The notes: generated from the letters alone by a model not told the origin. A DNA stretch of 10,893 nucleotides from Chloroflexota bacterium (GCA_016210425.1 JACQUE010000003.1:1-10893), one strand, 5' to 3'. Counted from the stretch's first letter, positions 1 to 7,934 are shown. Program-made: numbers and translations.

Positions 1-1
1 A

Positions 2-649
2 TGGTACAGGGGTCTACGCTGGTGGTGGAGAGTTTTGATCCCGGTCGGCATTTTTCTTGCCTTGATAATCGGGCTAAGTGTGGCCTTCGGGGAAACTGAG
101 AAGAAACCATCGGAGGCCACGGCCACAGCTACAATCGTCCCCCGAACAGCAACTCTGGCAGCAACGGCCGCATCTTCGCCAGCCACAACCACGTCGACAG
201 GAGTGTCTGGGGTGGCTTCACCGACGGCAACACGTACGGCTACGATCGTGCCGACGGCTACTACTGGTGCCCCAGCAGCTACACCGATGGCCACAGGCGT
301 GCCACCAACGCCGGCGCCCACAAGGACAGCCACTCTCCCGCCAGCGACAGCCACAGTTGTACCTGCTCCTTCCGAAAAGGTAACCATCCTGAGTGTCAGC
401 TCTCCTATAGATGTGGGAAGCACCGCCACTGTCGTGGCTCAGGCGTGGTCTAGCGCTTCTTGCTCGATAACATACACAACCCCGCTGGGCAACGTCAGCG
501 AGGCTCAAGGACTCGAAAAAAAGGTTGCAGGGAGCGATGGGCGAGTCCAGTGGTCTTGGAAAATTGGCCCTGGTACCAAGCCGGGTACAGGCAGCATACG
601 CGTTCAATGCGGAGGAGTCTCGGCGGTGAGCCCCATCATGATTCAGTAG
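2..649 (+). CDS. Membrane-anchored Thr/Ala/Pro-rich protein with C-terminal Ig-like domain (5' partial)
   Basis: The reading frame is open to the left edge of the window, so the true start lies upstream. The first possible internal start is TTG at 35, but the residues before it (YRGLRWWWR) are basic and aromatic, as expected just inside a membrane anchor, so I treat the gene as truncated by the window. One hydrophobic segment follows (VGIFLALIIGLSVAFG). Counting from the TTG, residues about 25-112 are a low-complexity Thr/Ala/Pro linker with repeats such as TATA, TRTAT and PTAT. Residues about 115-195 look like a beta-sandwich Ig-like domain with WSWKIGPGTKPG and two cysteines (C143, C192) that could form a disulfide. 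Linkers of this kind are common in Chloroflexota surface proteins. No catalytic motif is visible, so the role (cell-surface binding or presentation) is inference. The gene converges on the minus-strand operon with a 47-bp gap. Confidence 0.7.
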   Translation, partial: WYRGLRWWWRVLIPVGIFLALIIGLSVAFGETEKKPSEATATATIVPRTATLAATAASSPATTTSTGVSGVASPTATRTATIVPTATTGAPAATPMATGVPPTPAPTRTATLPPATATVVPAPSEKVTILSVSSPIDVGSTATVVAQAWSSASCSITYTTPLGNVSEAQGLEKKVAGSDGRVQWSWKIGPGTKPGTGSIRVQCGGVSAVSPIMIQ

Positions 650-696
650 TCTCGGCGGATCTGGTCAGGCCACACTTGGATGGCTGGGCGCTCTCT

Positions 697-2199
697 CTAG
701 GTTTGGGTCGTCTCTTCGCCCCGCAGCGCGGCGCGCAACTGCTGCCACAAGCGGTTGAGGAGCCCCAACTGCCCGCCGTCCGTCTCGATGCCGCCGTAGC
801 GCAAGCCCACGTAGGCCTCGGTTATGGCAGCCAAATGCTCTGCCCTCGTCTCGATGCGCCCCTTCAGCTTGCGCTCGTACTCGTATGGCGTCTCGGGCGC
901 TCGTCTCGGAACGCCGGCGTGACGGCCCTCCCATAGCAGCCCCTGGTAGATCTCTCGTATGGTGAAGAGACGGTCTCCATCTGTCCGGGTCGCGGCAAGG
1001 GGTGGGGTTGCCGGAGCGACCACGGCGGCCGCTGCCCGCCGAAACCGTGCCAAGAGCCTGGCCAGGAAGCGGCGAATATCTGCCTTGAACGTCTCCCAGG
1101 ACCAGAGCGACTCGCTGACCTCCTCGACCTCCGCGCCAGACTTGGCTCTCCAGTATCGGAGGAGAGCCCGGGCTAGGATGACCAGCACAAGAAGCAACAG
1201 AAGCGCGAGGAGCCCCCATTTCAAGGCGACGATGGCCTCAGGCGGGATGCCGCCTGTCTTGTGCCCCTCGGAGGCCTTGCGGAAATCATCGAAGTTTGGG
1301 GGCTTGAATGGTTCCGGCGGCTCCCGTCGCAGGAGCTGAATGAGGAAGCGCAAGGCATAGACCATGCCGGCGGCCACAAAGCCCAGCGGCAGGGCGACGG
1401 CATACAGGAATGCCGTGAGCAGCCAGTTAGCGAGGATGCCAAGCGGGTGGGCCAGCAACGTCACCAGGTCGAAGGAGAAGGCGCTGGCGATGGCTAGCGA
1501 AATGCCGACGATGGCCAGAACCACCGCCAGCAGCAGCGAGAGCCAGCGGCGGCTGAAGAGGCCGGCCTCGTGGAGTAGCATCCGCTCCTGGATCGACTGG
1601 AAGCTGGCCAGCGCGATGGCCACCAGCCCCACGGCGAAGTAGGCGGCGACGTAGAGCCCTACGGAGGCGATGCCTTCCTTAGGCCCATCTGACCTTGAAG
1701 TGGCTCCCCAGAGCACCAGGAGGACCACCAGCGCCGTCAGGCCAAGGAGGAAGCGTCGGTAGACGTCGTCGAAGGTGAGGCTTTCGCGCCCCACCGCGAT
1801 GCCTCGCCACAACAGAAAAACGCCGAACGCCAGGCCTCCCGCCAGCAAGGAGGCGTGCGCTGCTGCATACCCTCCCCAGCCTGGCTCCCAGAGCGCATAG
1901 TCGCCGCCGACTCCTAGGCGGACCACGAGCGCCAGGATCAGGAGCAGAGCGGGCAGCACCAGGGCTCGCACGCGCCCCAGGGACCACCTGCTTTCCAGGG
2001 CTAACCGTGCCACGCCCTCTGCCGCTATGGCCAGGATCACCGCCCCGGCTAGAGTGAGCGGAGGCCTGGGCCAGGCCACGAAGGGCCATTTCCCCGCCCA
2101 TATCAGCCAGGGGTATGCCCAGAGGACCTCCAGCGCTATGGCGAAGAGGGGCAAAAGCTGAGCCGGGGCCAGGCGTCGGAGCTGGGGGATGGCTCTCAT
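697..2199 (-). CDS. Polytopic membrane protein with C-terminal DUF4129 domain
   Basis: A 500-residue protein. About nine hydrophobic segments lie in the N-terminal two thirds (roughly residues 14-36, 47-67, 79-96, 114-132, 148-166, 177-199, 219-240, 252-282 and 326-347). A charged cytosolic-looking region follows, then a DUF4129 domain at about 413-485 with the hallmark IREIYQGLL and AGVPRRAPETPYEYERKL. In other bacteria DUF4129 usually ends transglutaminase-like (TgpA-type) membrane proteins; no transglutaminase Cys-His-Asp domain is visible here. I chose ATG at 2199, preceded by AGGGAGGG about 10 nt upstream and 4 nt after the stop of the DUF58 gene. An in-frame ATG at 2310 would overlap that gene by 107 bp and adds residues without membrane or domain character. 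Last gene of the MoxR operon. Molecular function unknown; an envelope-related role is inferred from context. Confidence 0.85.
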   Translation of the reverse strand: MRAIPQLRRLAPAQLLPLFAIALEVLWAYPWLIWAGKWPFVAWPRPPLTLAGAVILAIAAEGVARLALESRWSLGRVRALVLPALLLILALVVRLGVGGDYALWEPGWGGYAAAHASLLAGGLAFGVFLLWRGIAVGRESLTFDDVYRRFLLGLTALVVLLVLWGATSRSDGPKEGIASVGLYVAAYFAVGLVAIALASFQSIQERMLLHEAGLFSRRWLSLLLAVVLAIVGISLAIASAFSFDLVTLLAHPLGILANWLLTAFLYAVALPLGFVAAGMVYALRFLIQLLRREPPEPFKPPNFDDFRKASEGHKTGGIPPEAIVALKWGLLALLLLLVLVILARALLRYWRAKSGAEVEEVSESLWSWETFKADIRRFLARLLARFRRAAAAVVAPATPPLAATRTDGDRLFTIREIYQGLLWEGRHAGVPRRAPETPYEYERKLKGRIETRAEHLAAITEAYVGLRYGGIETDGGQLGLLNRLWQQLRAALRGEETTQT

Positions 2200-2203
2200 A
2201 GCC

Positions 2204-3439
2204 TCAGAGCCCTCCCTCTGTGCCGAGTCGCACCGAGGCCAGCTCTCGCCAGTAGACATCGTCGGAAACGCGATAGGTCGAGATGCCTGTGAGGCGGTAG
2301 CGACGGGCATCCGGGCCGACGACGATCAGGGCCACACGGCGGCCTGCCCGACGATAGCGGGCAAGGGCGGCCAACAGCGGCTCCACCGGCACAGCGGTGA
2401 TCACTGTTAGCGTCGTGCTCCAAGGGAGGCTGCGGCCTTCACGGGCAAGGAGCTGCTCCAGGGACATCAGAGGCAGTCCCTGGACGTGGGCCAGGGCCTC
2501 CAGGAGACGCTGGAGCTGCTCGGGGTGATCTGATGCCGGTAGAGCGATCCTGCGGCCGCTGCTGCGATAGGTCTCGTTGGCGTAGAGGCCCACCCGATAG
2601 CCGTTCTCGATGGCGTGATTGGCGATGGAGGCCGCCGCTATGACGGCGGTCTCCAGAAGCTGCTCCACCTTCCCCCAGTAAGGCGGCTCGACCGTACGCA
2701 CGTCGAGGAAAAGGGCCAGGTCAACGGTGGTAGTGTGCTCGAAGACCCTGGTCTGAAGCTGCTGAAGGCGCGCCGTCGCCTTCCAATGGATCCTTTTCAG
2801 CGGGTCCCCCGGAGCGTACTGGCGGATGCTCGCGACCTGCACCGGGTCCTCGAAGAGATGCCGGCGCAGGCGCAGGTCGCCGAAGGGATCGCGCGAGGGA
2901 ATGCCGAGGGTCTCCAGGGGCACGATACGGGGGTATACCAGCAGGTGGTCGAGCCTCTCGTCGGTGATGCCCCTGTCGAAGAAGCCGAAGAGATCGCCCG
3001 AGCGTATGGTCGCCGGGCCGAAGCTGAAGTAGCCACGCCGCAGGCACTGGACGGGGTAGCGGCGCGTGAGCCTGTGGTACCAGCCCAGCGATAGGAAGTT
3101 GGAGAGGATGGCCCGGGCCGGCTTGTGCGATGCCGATACCTTTCCCTTGGGGTAGGTCAGTTCCTCCGGTACCTCGTCCTGCACCTCTAGCCAGGGCAAC
3201 GGCAGCAGCTTGCGGTTGGCGGCCGAGACCTCCAGGGTGACCGTCTCGCCGAAGAAGACGCGGCTGTCGCTCAGGCGCCTCTCATACTGGACGCCTTCGA
3301 GGGCGAAGCGGGCCCAGAGGCGGGCGATGCCCGACGCCAGGAAGAAGAGGAGCGCCAGCATGAGCAGCGGCGCCTGCCGGAGGATGGCCGATGCCACCAG
3401 CAGCGCCAGCGTGATGAGGAGCCAGGCGCCGCCCTGCAC
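2204..3439 (-). CDS. DUF58 domain-containing protein
   Basis: A 411-residue protein that begins with two closely spaced hydrophobic segments (about residues 5-20 and 24-38), which anchor it in the membrane. A beta-rich middle region follows, and then the DUF58 signature at residues 211-224 (GDPLKRIHWKATAR). After it comes a von Willebrand A-like strand, LALFLDV (241-247), where the metal-binding DxSxS motif is not intact (DVRTV). DUF58 proteins are almost always encoded next to MoxR ATPases and are thought to be their partners or substrates, often with a degenerate vWA fold. The start is GTG at 3439, 2 nt after the MoxR stop, with GGGAG about 7 nt upstream; this spacing implies translational coupling. 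The length is normal for the family. Confidence 0.92.
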   Translation of the reverse strand: MQGGAWLLITLALLVASAILRQAPLLMLALLFFLASGIARLWARFALEGVQYERRLSDSRVFFGETVTLEVSAANRKLLPLPWLEVQDEVPEELTYPKGKVSASHKPARAILSNFLSLGWYHRLTRRYPVQCLRRGYFSFGPATIRSGDLFGFFDRGITDERLDHLLVYPRIVPLETLGIPSRDPFGDLRLRRHLFEDPVQVASIRQYAPGDPLKRIHWKATARLQQLQTRVFEHTTTVDLALFLDVRTVEPPYWGKVEQLLETAVIAAASIANHAIENGYRVGLYANETYRSSGRRIALPASDHPEQLQRLLEALAHVQGLPLMSLEQLLAREGRSLPWSTTLTVITAVPVEPLLAALARYRRAGRRVALIVVGPDARRYRLTGISTYRVSDDVYWRELASVRLGTEGGL

Positions 3440-3441
3440 AG

Positions 3442-4428
3442 CTAGCTCCCGTGCCCAGTCCCGATGCCCGTCTCCTCTTCAAGGGGCACGGGCACCGATT
3501 CCAGAACCTCGGCTATGATGTCGGCGGCGGTATGGCCACGAAGCTGGCCTTGCGCTTGGGTGATCACCCGGTGCTCCAGCACGAACGGGGCCAAGTACTT
3601 GATATCGTCGGGGATGACGTAGCCGCGCCCCCGGATGGCAGCCAGGGCCTGGCCGGTACGATAGAGGCCCAGCATTGCGCGAGGGCTGGCGCCCAGCTCC
3701 ACGTGCGGGTGGCTCCGGGTAGCGTGCACAACGTCGATGATGTAGCGCCTGACCTCTGGCCCCACGCGAATCCCACGACAGGCCGGCTGCAGCCGTAGAA
3801 GCTCCTCGGCGGATAGCACCGGGCCGAGCTCCTCCAGAGGACTGTGCTGTGCGAACCGCTCGAGGATGGCCCCGTCCTCCTCCTGGCTCGGGTAACCCAT
3901 GCGCAGGCGGACGAGGAAGCGGTCGAGCTGGGCTTCCGGCAGGGGGAATGTGCCCTCCAGTTCGATGGGGTTTTGCGTTGCGAGGACGAGGAAGGGCCGC
4001 ACCAGGGCCCGCGTCTCGCCCTCGGTGGTCACCTGACGCTCCTCCATCGCCTCCAGCAGCGCCGATTGCGTGCGGGGCGTCGCCCGGTTTATCTCATCAG
4101 CGAGGAGCACTTGCGAGAAGATGGGGCCGGGCCGGAACTCGAAGTCGCCGCTCTTCTGGTTGTAGATATAAGTGCCTGTGATATCCGCGGGCAGCAGGTC
4201 GGGGGTGCACTGGATGCGGCGGAAGGTGCAGCCAATGGAGCGGGCAACCGAGCGGGCGAGCATCGTCTTGCCGATGCCGGGCACATCCTCGATGAGCACG
4301 TGCCCCTCGCAGAGCACTGCGACCAGCATCAGATCGATGACCTGCCTCTTGCCGACGATCACCAGCTCGACGTTGTCAGCCACCTGCCGCGCCTTGGCGG
4401 CTACGTTGCCCACGCCCGTCTCGTCCAT
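3442..4428 (-). CDS. MoxR-family AAA+ ATPase
   Basis: A 328-residue AAA+ ATPase of the MoxR class, presumed to act as a chaperone that remodels or activates partner proteins, here most likely the DUF58 and DUF4129 products. Visible motifs are Walker A EDVPGIGKT (47-55), Walker B VLLADE (107-112), followed by the family-typical INRATPRTQSALLEAMEERQ, sensor 1 ATQNP (150-154, N153), the LDRFLVRL segment (168-175) and sensor 2 GASPRAML (R250). All key residues are intact and the length is typical. I chose ATG at 4428 because GGAGGT sits 4 nt upstream; an upstream in-frame ATG at 4440 overlaps that ribosome site, and the longest open frame (from 4539) adds low-quality sequence. First gene of the operon; a sigma70-like promoter is listed separately. 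Confidence 0.95.
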   Translation of the reverse strand: MDETGVGNVAAKARQVADNVELVIVGKRQVIDLMLVAVLCEGHVLIEDVPGIGKTMLARSVARSIGCTFRRIQCTPDLLPADITGTYIYNQKSGDFEFRPGPIFSQVLLADEINRATPRTQSALLEAMEERQVTTEGETRALVRPFLVLATQNPIELEGTFPLPEAQLDRFLVRLRMGYPSQEEDGAILERFAQHSPLEELGPVLSAEELLRLQPACRGIRVGPEVRRYIIDVVHATRSHPHVELGASPRAMLGLYRTGQALAAIRGRGYVIPDDIKYLAPFVLEHRVITQAQGQLRGHTAADIIAEVLESVPVPLEEETGIGTGHGS

Positions 4429-4438
4429 TGCTACCTCC

Positions 4439-4454
4439 ATCCGCCTATGCGGAT
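4439..4454. promoter_or_regulatory. Perfect inverted repeat abutting the moxR ribosome-binding site
   Basis: ATCCGC and GCGGAT form a perfect 6-bp inverted repeat with a 4-nt loop (CTAT on the plus strand). On the minus strand it ends right where the GGAGGT ribosome site begins, between the predicted transcription start and the start codon. It could be an operator half-site pair or a leader hairpin that affects ribosome access. Confidence 0.4.
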
Positions 4455-4461
4455 GCTCGGT

Positions 4462-4491
4462 AGTATACAGGACAGCAGTGCCGCCGCTCAA
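4462..4491 (-). promoter_or_regulatory. Predicted sigma70-type promoter of the moxR operon
   Basis: On the minus strand TTGAGC (4491-4486) and TATACT (4467-4462) are separated by 18 nt, matching the -35 and -10 consensus at 4/6 and 5/6 positions. Transcription would start near 4455, leaving a leader of about 27 nt before the ATG at 4428. No other good match lies upstream of this gene. Not experimentally supported. Confidence 0.5.
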
Positions 4492-4651
4492 TCCTGCCCG
4501 ACTTGCTTCCCCCTCCCCCTGTCCGCCAGCACCGCCCATCTGTGGACTTTTGGCTTCCCATAAGAGGGAGAATTGTTGATTGTATCCGAAAACACTTCAC
4601 TCTATCTTCTTTCATGGGTGAGTAGAGTCTAAAAGGCTCGCGCTCTATACG

Positions 4652-4669
4652 CTTGGCCTACTTGGCCTA
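4652..4669. repeat. Tandem 9-bp duplication upstream of the chemoreceptor gene
   Basis: CTTGGCCTA occurs twice in immediate succession, ending 23 nt before the chosen start of the chemoreceptor gene. It lies in the untranslated leader or promoter area. It may be two regulator contact sites or a simple slippage duplication; the sequence does not decide. Confidence 0.55.
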
Positions 4670-4692
4670 ATGGAAGGATGGGGGAGAGGGAA

Positions 4693-6744
4693 ATGAAGAA
4701 GTTTTCCCGCTTGAACCTGAGCCTCAAACTGGGAATCTCCGTCGCCCTCGTAGTGGCGATAGCCCTCGGTGCAGGGACGTATTATGTGACCCAGCATCAA
4801 AAGGGACAGTTGATGGCGATGTTGGAGGAGCAGGCGAAGTTTCTGGGACACCAGGTGGCCTCAACGCAGGAATGGGTGGCGGAGGCCAACAAGTCGGGTA
4901 AGGCGTCGGTCCCGCCGCCGGTCGCCGCTATCGAGATAGCTCGCATCGCGCATGAGCGGACCGAGGCGGGGGCCGCGGAAGCGAACTACGAGGTCGAGAT
5001 GGTGAGCGATACGCCGGTGAACCCCAATAACAAGCCCTCCAGCGATTTTGAGAGGAACGCGCTGCGGGCCTTCGCAGAGGGCAAGTCGGAGTACACTGGC
5101 ATCAACGTTGAACAAGGCAGGAAGCTGTTCCAAAGGGTCACGCCGGAGGTTGCGAGTGAGGCATGTCTCACCTGCCACACCAATGCCAAGGTGGGTGATG
5201 TCCTGGGCGGCCTTGTCGTCAACATACCTGTCGCCTCGACGGATGGGGCAGTGAGGGCGAATACCGTGCTCCATTTGTGGCTTGCCATAGTCCAGATCGT
5301 CATCGTCCTGGGCGTCCTCTATTTTGTGGTGCGCAAGATGATCCTTGTGCCGATCTCAAAGCTTAGGCTAGCGGCACAGGAGATCGGCGATGTCGAGCTC
5401 CCCAAGGTGACCTCGGACATCGAGGCCATCGCCGACGGCGACCTGACGCGAGAGGTCACCATAATGGCCAAGCTCGCTGAGGTGAAATCCAACGACGAGA
5501 TAGCGGATCTGGCCCGCTCTTTTAACCACATGGTTCAGGGGCTGCGCCATATCGGTGAGTGTCTGTCCGAAATGACGGCCAAGCTGGGGCAGGTGGTGGC
5601 CAAGGTGGGTACCACGGCTGCCCAGGTCAACGACTCCAGCAGCCAGCTATCCAAGACCGCCGACCAGACCGGCAGCGCCGTTCAGTCCATATCCGCCACC
5701 ATCCATCAAGTGGCTAAGGGCGCAGCCGACCAGGCTCACAGCATAAACGAGACCACCTCGAGCATCACCCAGCTCACGCAAGCCATCGGCCAGATCGCGA
5801 AGGGCGCTGACGACCAGGCCAGGTCCGTGGAGCAGACATCCAGCGTCGTCAATGAGATGTCCACCGCCATCACGCAGGTTGCCACTGCCGCTCAGAAGGT
5901 GGCTGAGTCCTCGCGGCAGGCAGCCGGGGTGGCTAAGAGCGGCGCTAGCACCGTGCAGGAGATGGTTAGTGGTATGACCAGCATCCGCAAGGTGGTCAAC
6001 GAATCGGTGAACGCGATCAGCCAGCTAGGCGTTCAATCGGCCCAGATCGGCAACATCATCGGCGTCATCGACGACATCGCTGCCCAGACCAACCTCCTGG
6101 CCCTCAACGCCGCCATCGAAGCGGCGAGGGCCGGCGAGCAGGGAAGGGGCTTCGCGGTGGTGGCTGATGAGGTGCGCAAGCTGGCCGAACGCGTGGCAAA
6201 CGCCACCAAGGAGATCGCGGAGCTGGTGGGCGCAGTCCAGCAGGGCGTCAGCGAGTCGGTGCGCTCGATGCAGAGCGGGGCGAAAGAGGTGGAAGAGGGC
6301 TCCAAGCTGGCCGCACAAGCTGGGGAGGCCCTTGCCAATATCCTGAAGGCGGTCGAGGAGACCGACGAGATGATGCAGCATATCTCTACAGCGACCGAGG
6401 CGATCATGGTGTCCAGCAGGGACGTCGTCTCCGCCATCGATAGCGTAAGCAGCGTCGTGGAAGAGAACAGCGCCGCCACCCAGGAGATGGCCGCCAGCTC
6501 GGCTGAGGTGGCCAAGTCTATCGAGAGCATGGCCGCTATATCCGAGGAGAACTCTGCCTCCGCAGAGGAAGTCTCCGCCTACACTCAGGATGTAAGCGCC
6601 CAGGCGGAGCACATGATGGAGGCGGTGCATTCGCTCTCTCGCATGTCGGAGGAGCTCCAGGCGACCGTCGCGCAGTTCAAGCTGACCGGCAACGGATCAA
6701 AGCCGGCCGGCGAAGAGAAGAAGGTCAGGGTATCCCATAATTAG
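4693..6744 (+). CDS. Methyl-accepting chemotaxis protein with heme-binding DUF3365 sensor domain
   Basis: A 683-residue transmembrane chemoreceptor. TM1 is at about 12-32 ([18 protein letters not shown]). An extracytoplasmic domain at about 33-190 resembles DUF3365/Tll0287-like sensors and contains CLTCH (C158, C161, H162), a CxxCH c-type heme attachment motif. TM2 is at about 193-213, followed by a HAMP linker (about 214-290) and a long cytoplasmic coiled coil whose tip holds the invariant signalling hairpin [20 protein letters not shown] (461-480) and [17 protein letters not shown]. The likely stimulus is redox state or a small gas sensed by heme, relayed to CheA/CheW. No che genes are nearby, and the C-terminus has no NWETF-type CheR/CheB tether. 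I chose ATG at 4693 because GGGGAG lies 6-8 nt upstream; ATG at 4678 is in frame but has its purine run directly against it. The HAMP region seems longer than usual. Confidence 0.93.
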   Translation: MKKFSRLNLSLKLGISVALVVAIALGAGTYYVTQHQKGQLMAMLEEQAKFLGHQVASTQEWVAEANKSGKASVPPPVAAIEIARIAHERTEAGAAEANYEVEMVSDTPVNPNNKPSSDFERNALRAFAEGKSEYTGINVEQGRKLFQRVTPEVASEACLTCHTNAKVGDVLGGLVVNIPVASTDGAVRANTVLHLWLAIVQIVIVLGVLYFVVRKMILVPISKLRLAAQEIGDVELPKVTSDIEAIADGDLTREVTIMAKLAEVKSNDEIADLARSFNHMVQGLRHIGECLSEMTAKLGQVVAKVGTTAAQVNDSSSQLSKTADQTGSAVQSISATIHQVAKGAADQAHSINETTSSITQLTQAIGQIAKGADDQARSVEQTSSVVNEMSTAITQVATAAQKVAESSRQAAGVAKSGASTVQEMVSGMTSIRKVVNESVNAISQLGVQSAQIGNIIGVIDDIAAQTNLLALNAAIEAARAGEQGRGFAVVADEVRKLAERVANATKEIAELVGAVQQGVSESVRSMQSGAKEVEEGSKLAAQAGEALANILKAVEETDEMMQHISTATEAIMVSSRDVVSAIDSVSSVVEENSAATQEMAASSAEVAKSIESMAAISEENSASAEEVSAYTQDVSAQAEHMMEAVHSLSRMSEELQATVAQFKLTGNGSKPAGEEKKVRVSHN

Positions 6745-6778
6745 CGTCCCAGGCACCCGGGAGGGCAGCTTCCCCCCA

Positions 6779-6805
6779 GGCGCTCCGCCGACGAGGCGGA
6801 GCGCC
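6779..6805 (+). terminator. Hairpin terminator after the chemoreceptor gene
   Basis: GGCGCTCCGCC and GGCGGAGCGCC form a perfect 11-bp, GC-rich stem with a 5-nt loop (GACGA), 35 bp after the stop codon. The sequence after it (CCTTCATATG) has no strong T run, so intrinsic termination may be imperfect, but position and strength fit a transcript end. Confidence 0.6.
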
Positions 6806-6893
6806 CCTTCATATGTGCCCTTTCTCCGACCACAAGCCCCGCTTCAAGGCGCACCCAGGTTATCGCCTGAGAAGAAAGGGCTGGGCTGCCCGC

Positions 6894-6922
6894 TTGGAGC
6901 CCTGCCTGCAGAGTGATATAAT
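6894..6922 (+). promoter_or_regulatory. Strong sigma70-type promoter with extended -10
   Basis: TTGGAG (6894-6899) is followed after 17 nt by a consensus TATAAT (6917-6922), preceded by TGA to give an extended -10 (TGATATAAT). Transcription would begin near 6929, leaving a leader of about 94 nt before the gene at 7023. At the start of that leader GGCTGGTG (6926-6933) can pair with CGCCAGCC (6948-6955), one pair being a G-T wobble. Confidence 0.65.
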
Positions 6923-7022
6923 TCGGGCTGGTGCTGCCTAACGGCTTCGCCAGCCTAGTTTTGTGCCGTCGCCCCACGACCGAGGCAGGACGCAGGGCGC
7001 GGCGAAAGGATAGGATCGCGGG

Positions 7023-7934
7023 ATGAAGCGTCTTGTAGTTGGTGTCCTAACTGTAATCGTGGCCCTGGCCGGCATGCTCTGGGCCGGCAACACGGTTGCA
7101 AGGGCCGAGGATCCTATTAAGGTGGAGCAGGGCCTTGTCCTCGTCTGGCCGGAGTACGATAGCCCCGATGTACTGGTCATTTACGAGGCACAGCTAGCCT
7201 CATCGGTGTCGCTGCCGGCAGATCTCGTCTTCAAGCTGCCTGAGGAGCCCTCCGTGGTCGCCTATGTCGACAAAGATGGCCAGCTAATTAGTCAGGATTT
7301 CAAGTCCGACAAAGTGGGTGACGGCTATGAGGTAAAATTCCAGGCGCCGACGGCCGGGTTCCAAATCGAGTATTACTATGATCCGATGACCAGGACCGAT
7401 GTCCAGCGCCAGTTCAGCTACGTTTTCAAGGCCGACTACCCTACGGCGCAGCTTTACGTGAGCATCCAGGAGCCGGTGGGCTCCTCAGACTTCGCCGTCG
7501 ATCCCAAGAGCGCATCCCCTGGCAAGGACAAGGACGGGTTCACCTACCACCGCTACAACCTGCCCAACGTGCAGCCTGGGCAGTCTTTCGTTTGGCGGGT
7601 CGGCTACACCAAAGAGGACCCCCATCCCTCGGTGCAGCTCATGCAGATAAAGGGCTCCAACTCCAAGTCGGATAAGCTTCCCCTGGGCTGGCCCTACATC
7701 ATCACGGCCGCCGCGATCGCAGTCCTTGCCGTCGGGGCTGTTATCTATCGCGTAGGATGGGCCCGTTCGCCGGCCAGGGCCAGAGCACGCTCCACGGCGG
7801 CCCGGCGGGCTGCCGCAGGCGCCAAGTTCTGCACGGAATGCGGCGCAAACATAACGGCGGGAGCCAAGTTCTGCCATGAATGCGGGGCCCAGCAGCCGGC
7901 GAGGCCGAGCAAGGGCCCGGGCGGTTCTGAATGA
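7023..7934 (+). CDS. Exported-domain membrane protein with cytosolic zinc ribbon
   Basis: A 303-residue protein of unknown function. It starts with a signal peptide or signal anchor (residues 1-28, ending AGNTVARAED). A beta-rich extracytoplasmic domain of about 190 residues follows, then one TM helix (about 223-242, GWPYIITAAAIAVLAVGAVI). After that comes an Arg/Ala-rich stretch that marks the cytosolic side by the positive-inside rule. The C-terminus is a zinc ribbon with FCTECG (C270, C273) and FCHECG (C284, C287). So the predicted topology places the folded domain outside and the zinc ribbon inside. AAAGGA lies about 12 nt before the ATG. Its stop overlaps the start of the LLM oxidoreductase gene (ATGA). 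I recognise only the zinc ribbon and the topology; a link between an external signal or ligand and a cytosolic partner is inference. Confidence 0.85.
   Translation: MKRLVVGVLTVIVALAGMLWAGNTVARAEDPIKVEQGLVLVWPEYDSPDVLVIYEAQLASSVSLPADLVFKLPEEPSVVAYVDKDGQLISQDFKSDKVGDGYEVKFQAPTAGFQIEYYYDPMTRTDVQRQFSYVFKADYPTAQLYVSIQEPVGSSDFAVDPKSASPGKDKDGFTYHRYNLPNVQPGQSFVWRVGYTKEDPHPSVQLMQIKGSNSKSDKLPLGWPYIITAAAIAVLAVGAVIYRVGWARSPARARARSTAARRAAAGAKFCTECGANITAGAKFCHECGAQQPARPSKGPGGSE

Noticed and set aside
160..380. Short ACA/GCC-rich periodicity resembling a repeat array
   Set aside because: It is the coding sequence of the Thr/Ala/Pro linker; units are irregular and there are no spacers, so it is not a CRISPR or a DNA-level repeat.
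616..658. Direct repeat AGTCTCGGCGG at 616-626 and 648-658 around the end of the first gene
   Set aside because: Eleven bases, no inverted ends or element between them, and one copy is coding; a chance or local duplication is the simplest reading.
2200..2310. Earlier ATG (2310) for the DUF4129 protein
   Set aside because: It would overlap the DUF58 gene by 107 bp, while ATG at 2199 has a good ribosome site and starts at the membrane domain.
3844..4563. Plus-strand open frame of 239 codons opposite moxR
   Set aside because: It mirrors the MoxR gene, whose Walker motifs are certain, and its translation has no recognisable domain.
4572..4651. Candidate promoters for the chemoreceptor (TTGATT with TCTATC; TAGAGT with TATACG)
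   Set aside because: Both match the consensus poorly, and neither is clearly better than the other.
6025..6630. Minus-strand open frame of 201 codons opposite the chemoreceptor
   Set aside because: Its His/Leu/Gly-rich translation is the reverse complement of the coiled-coil codons; no ribosome site or domain is evident.
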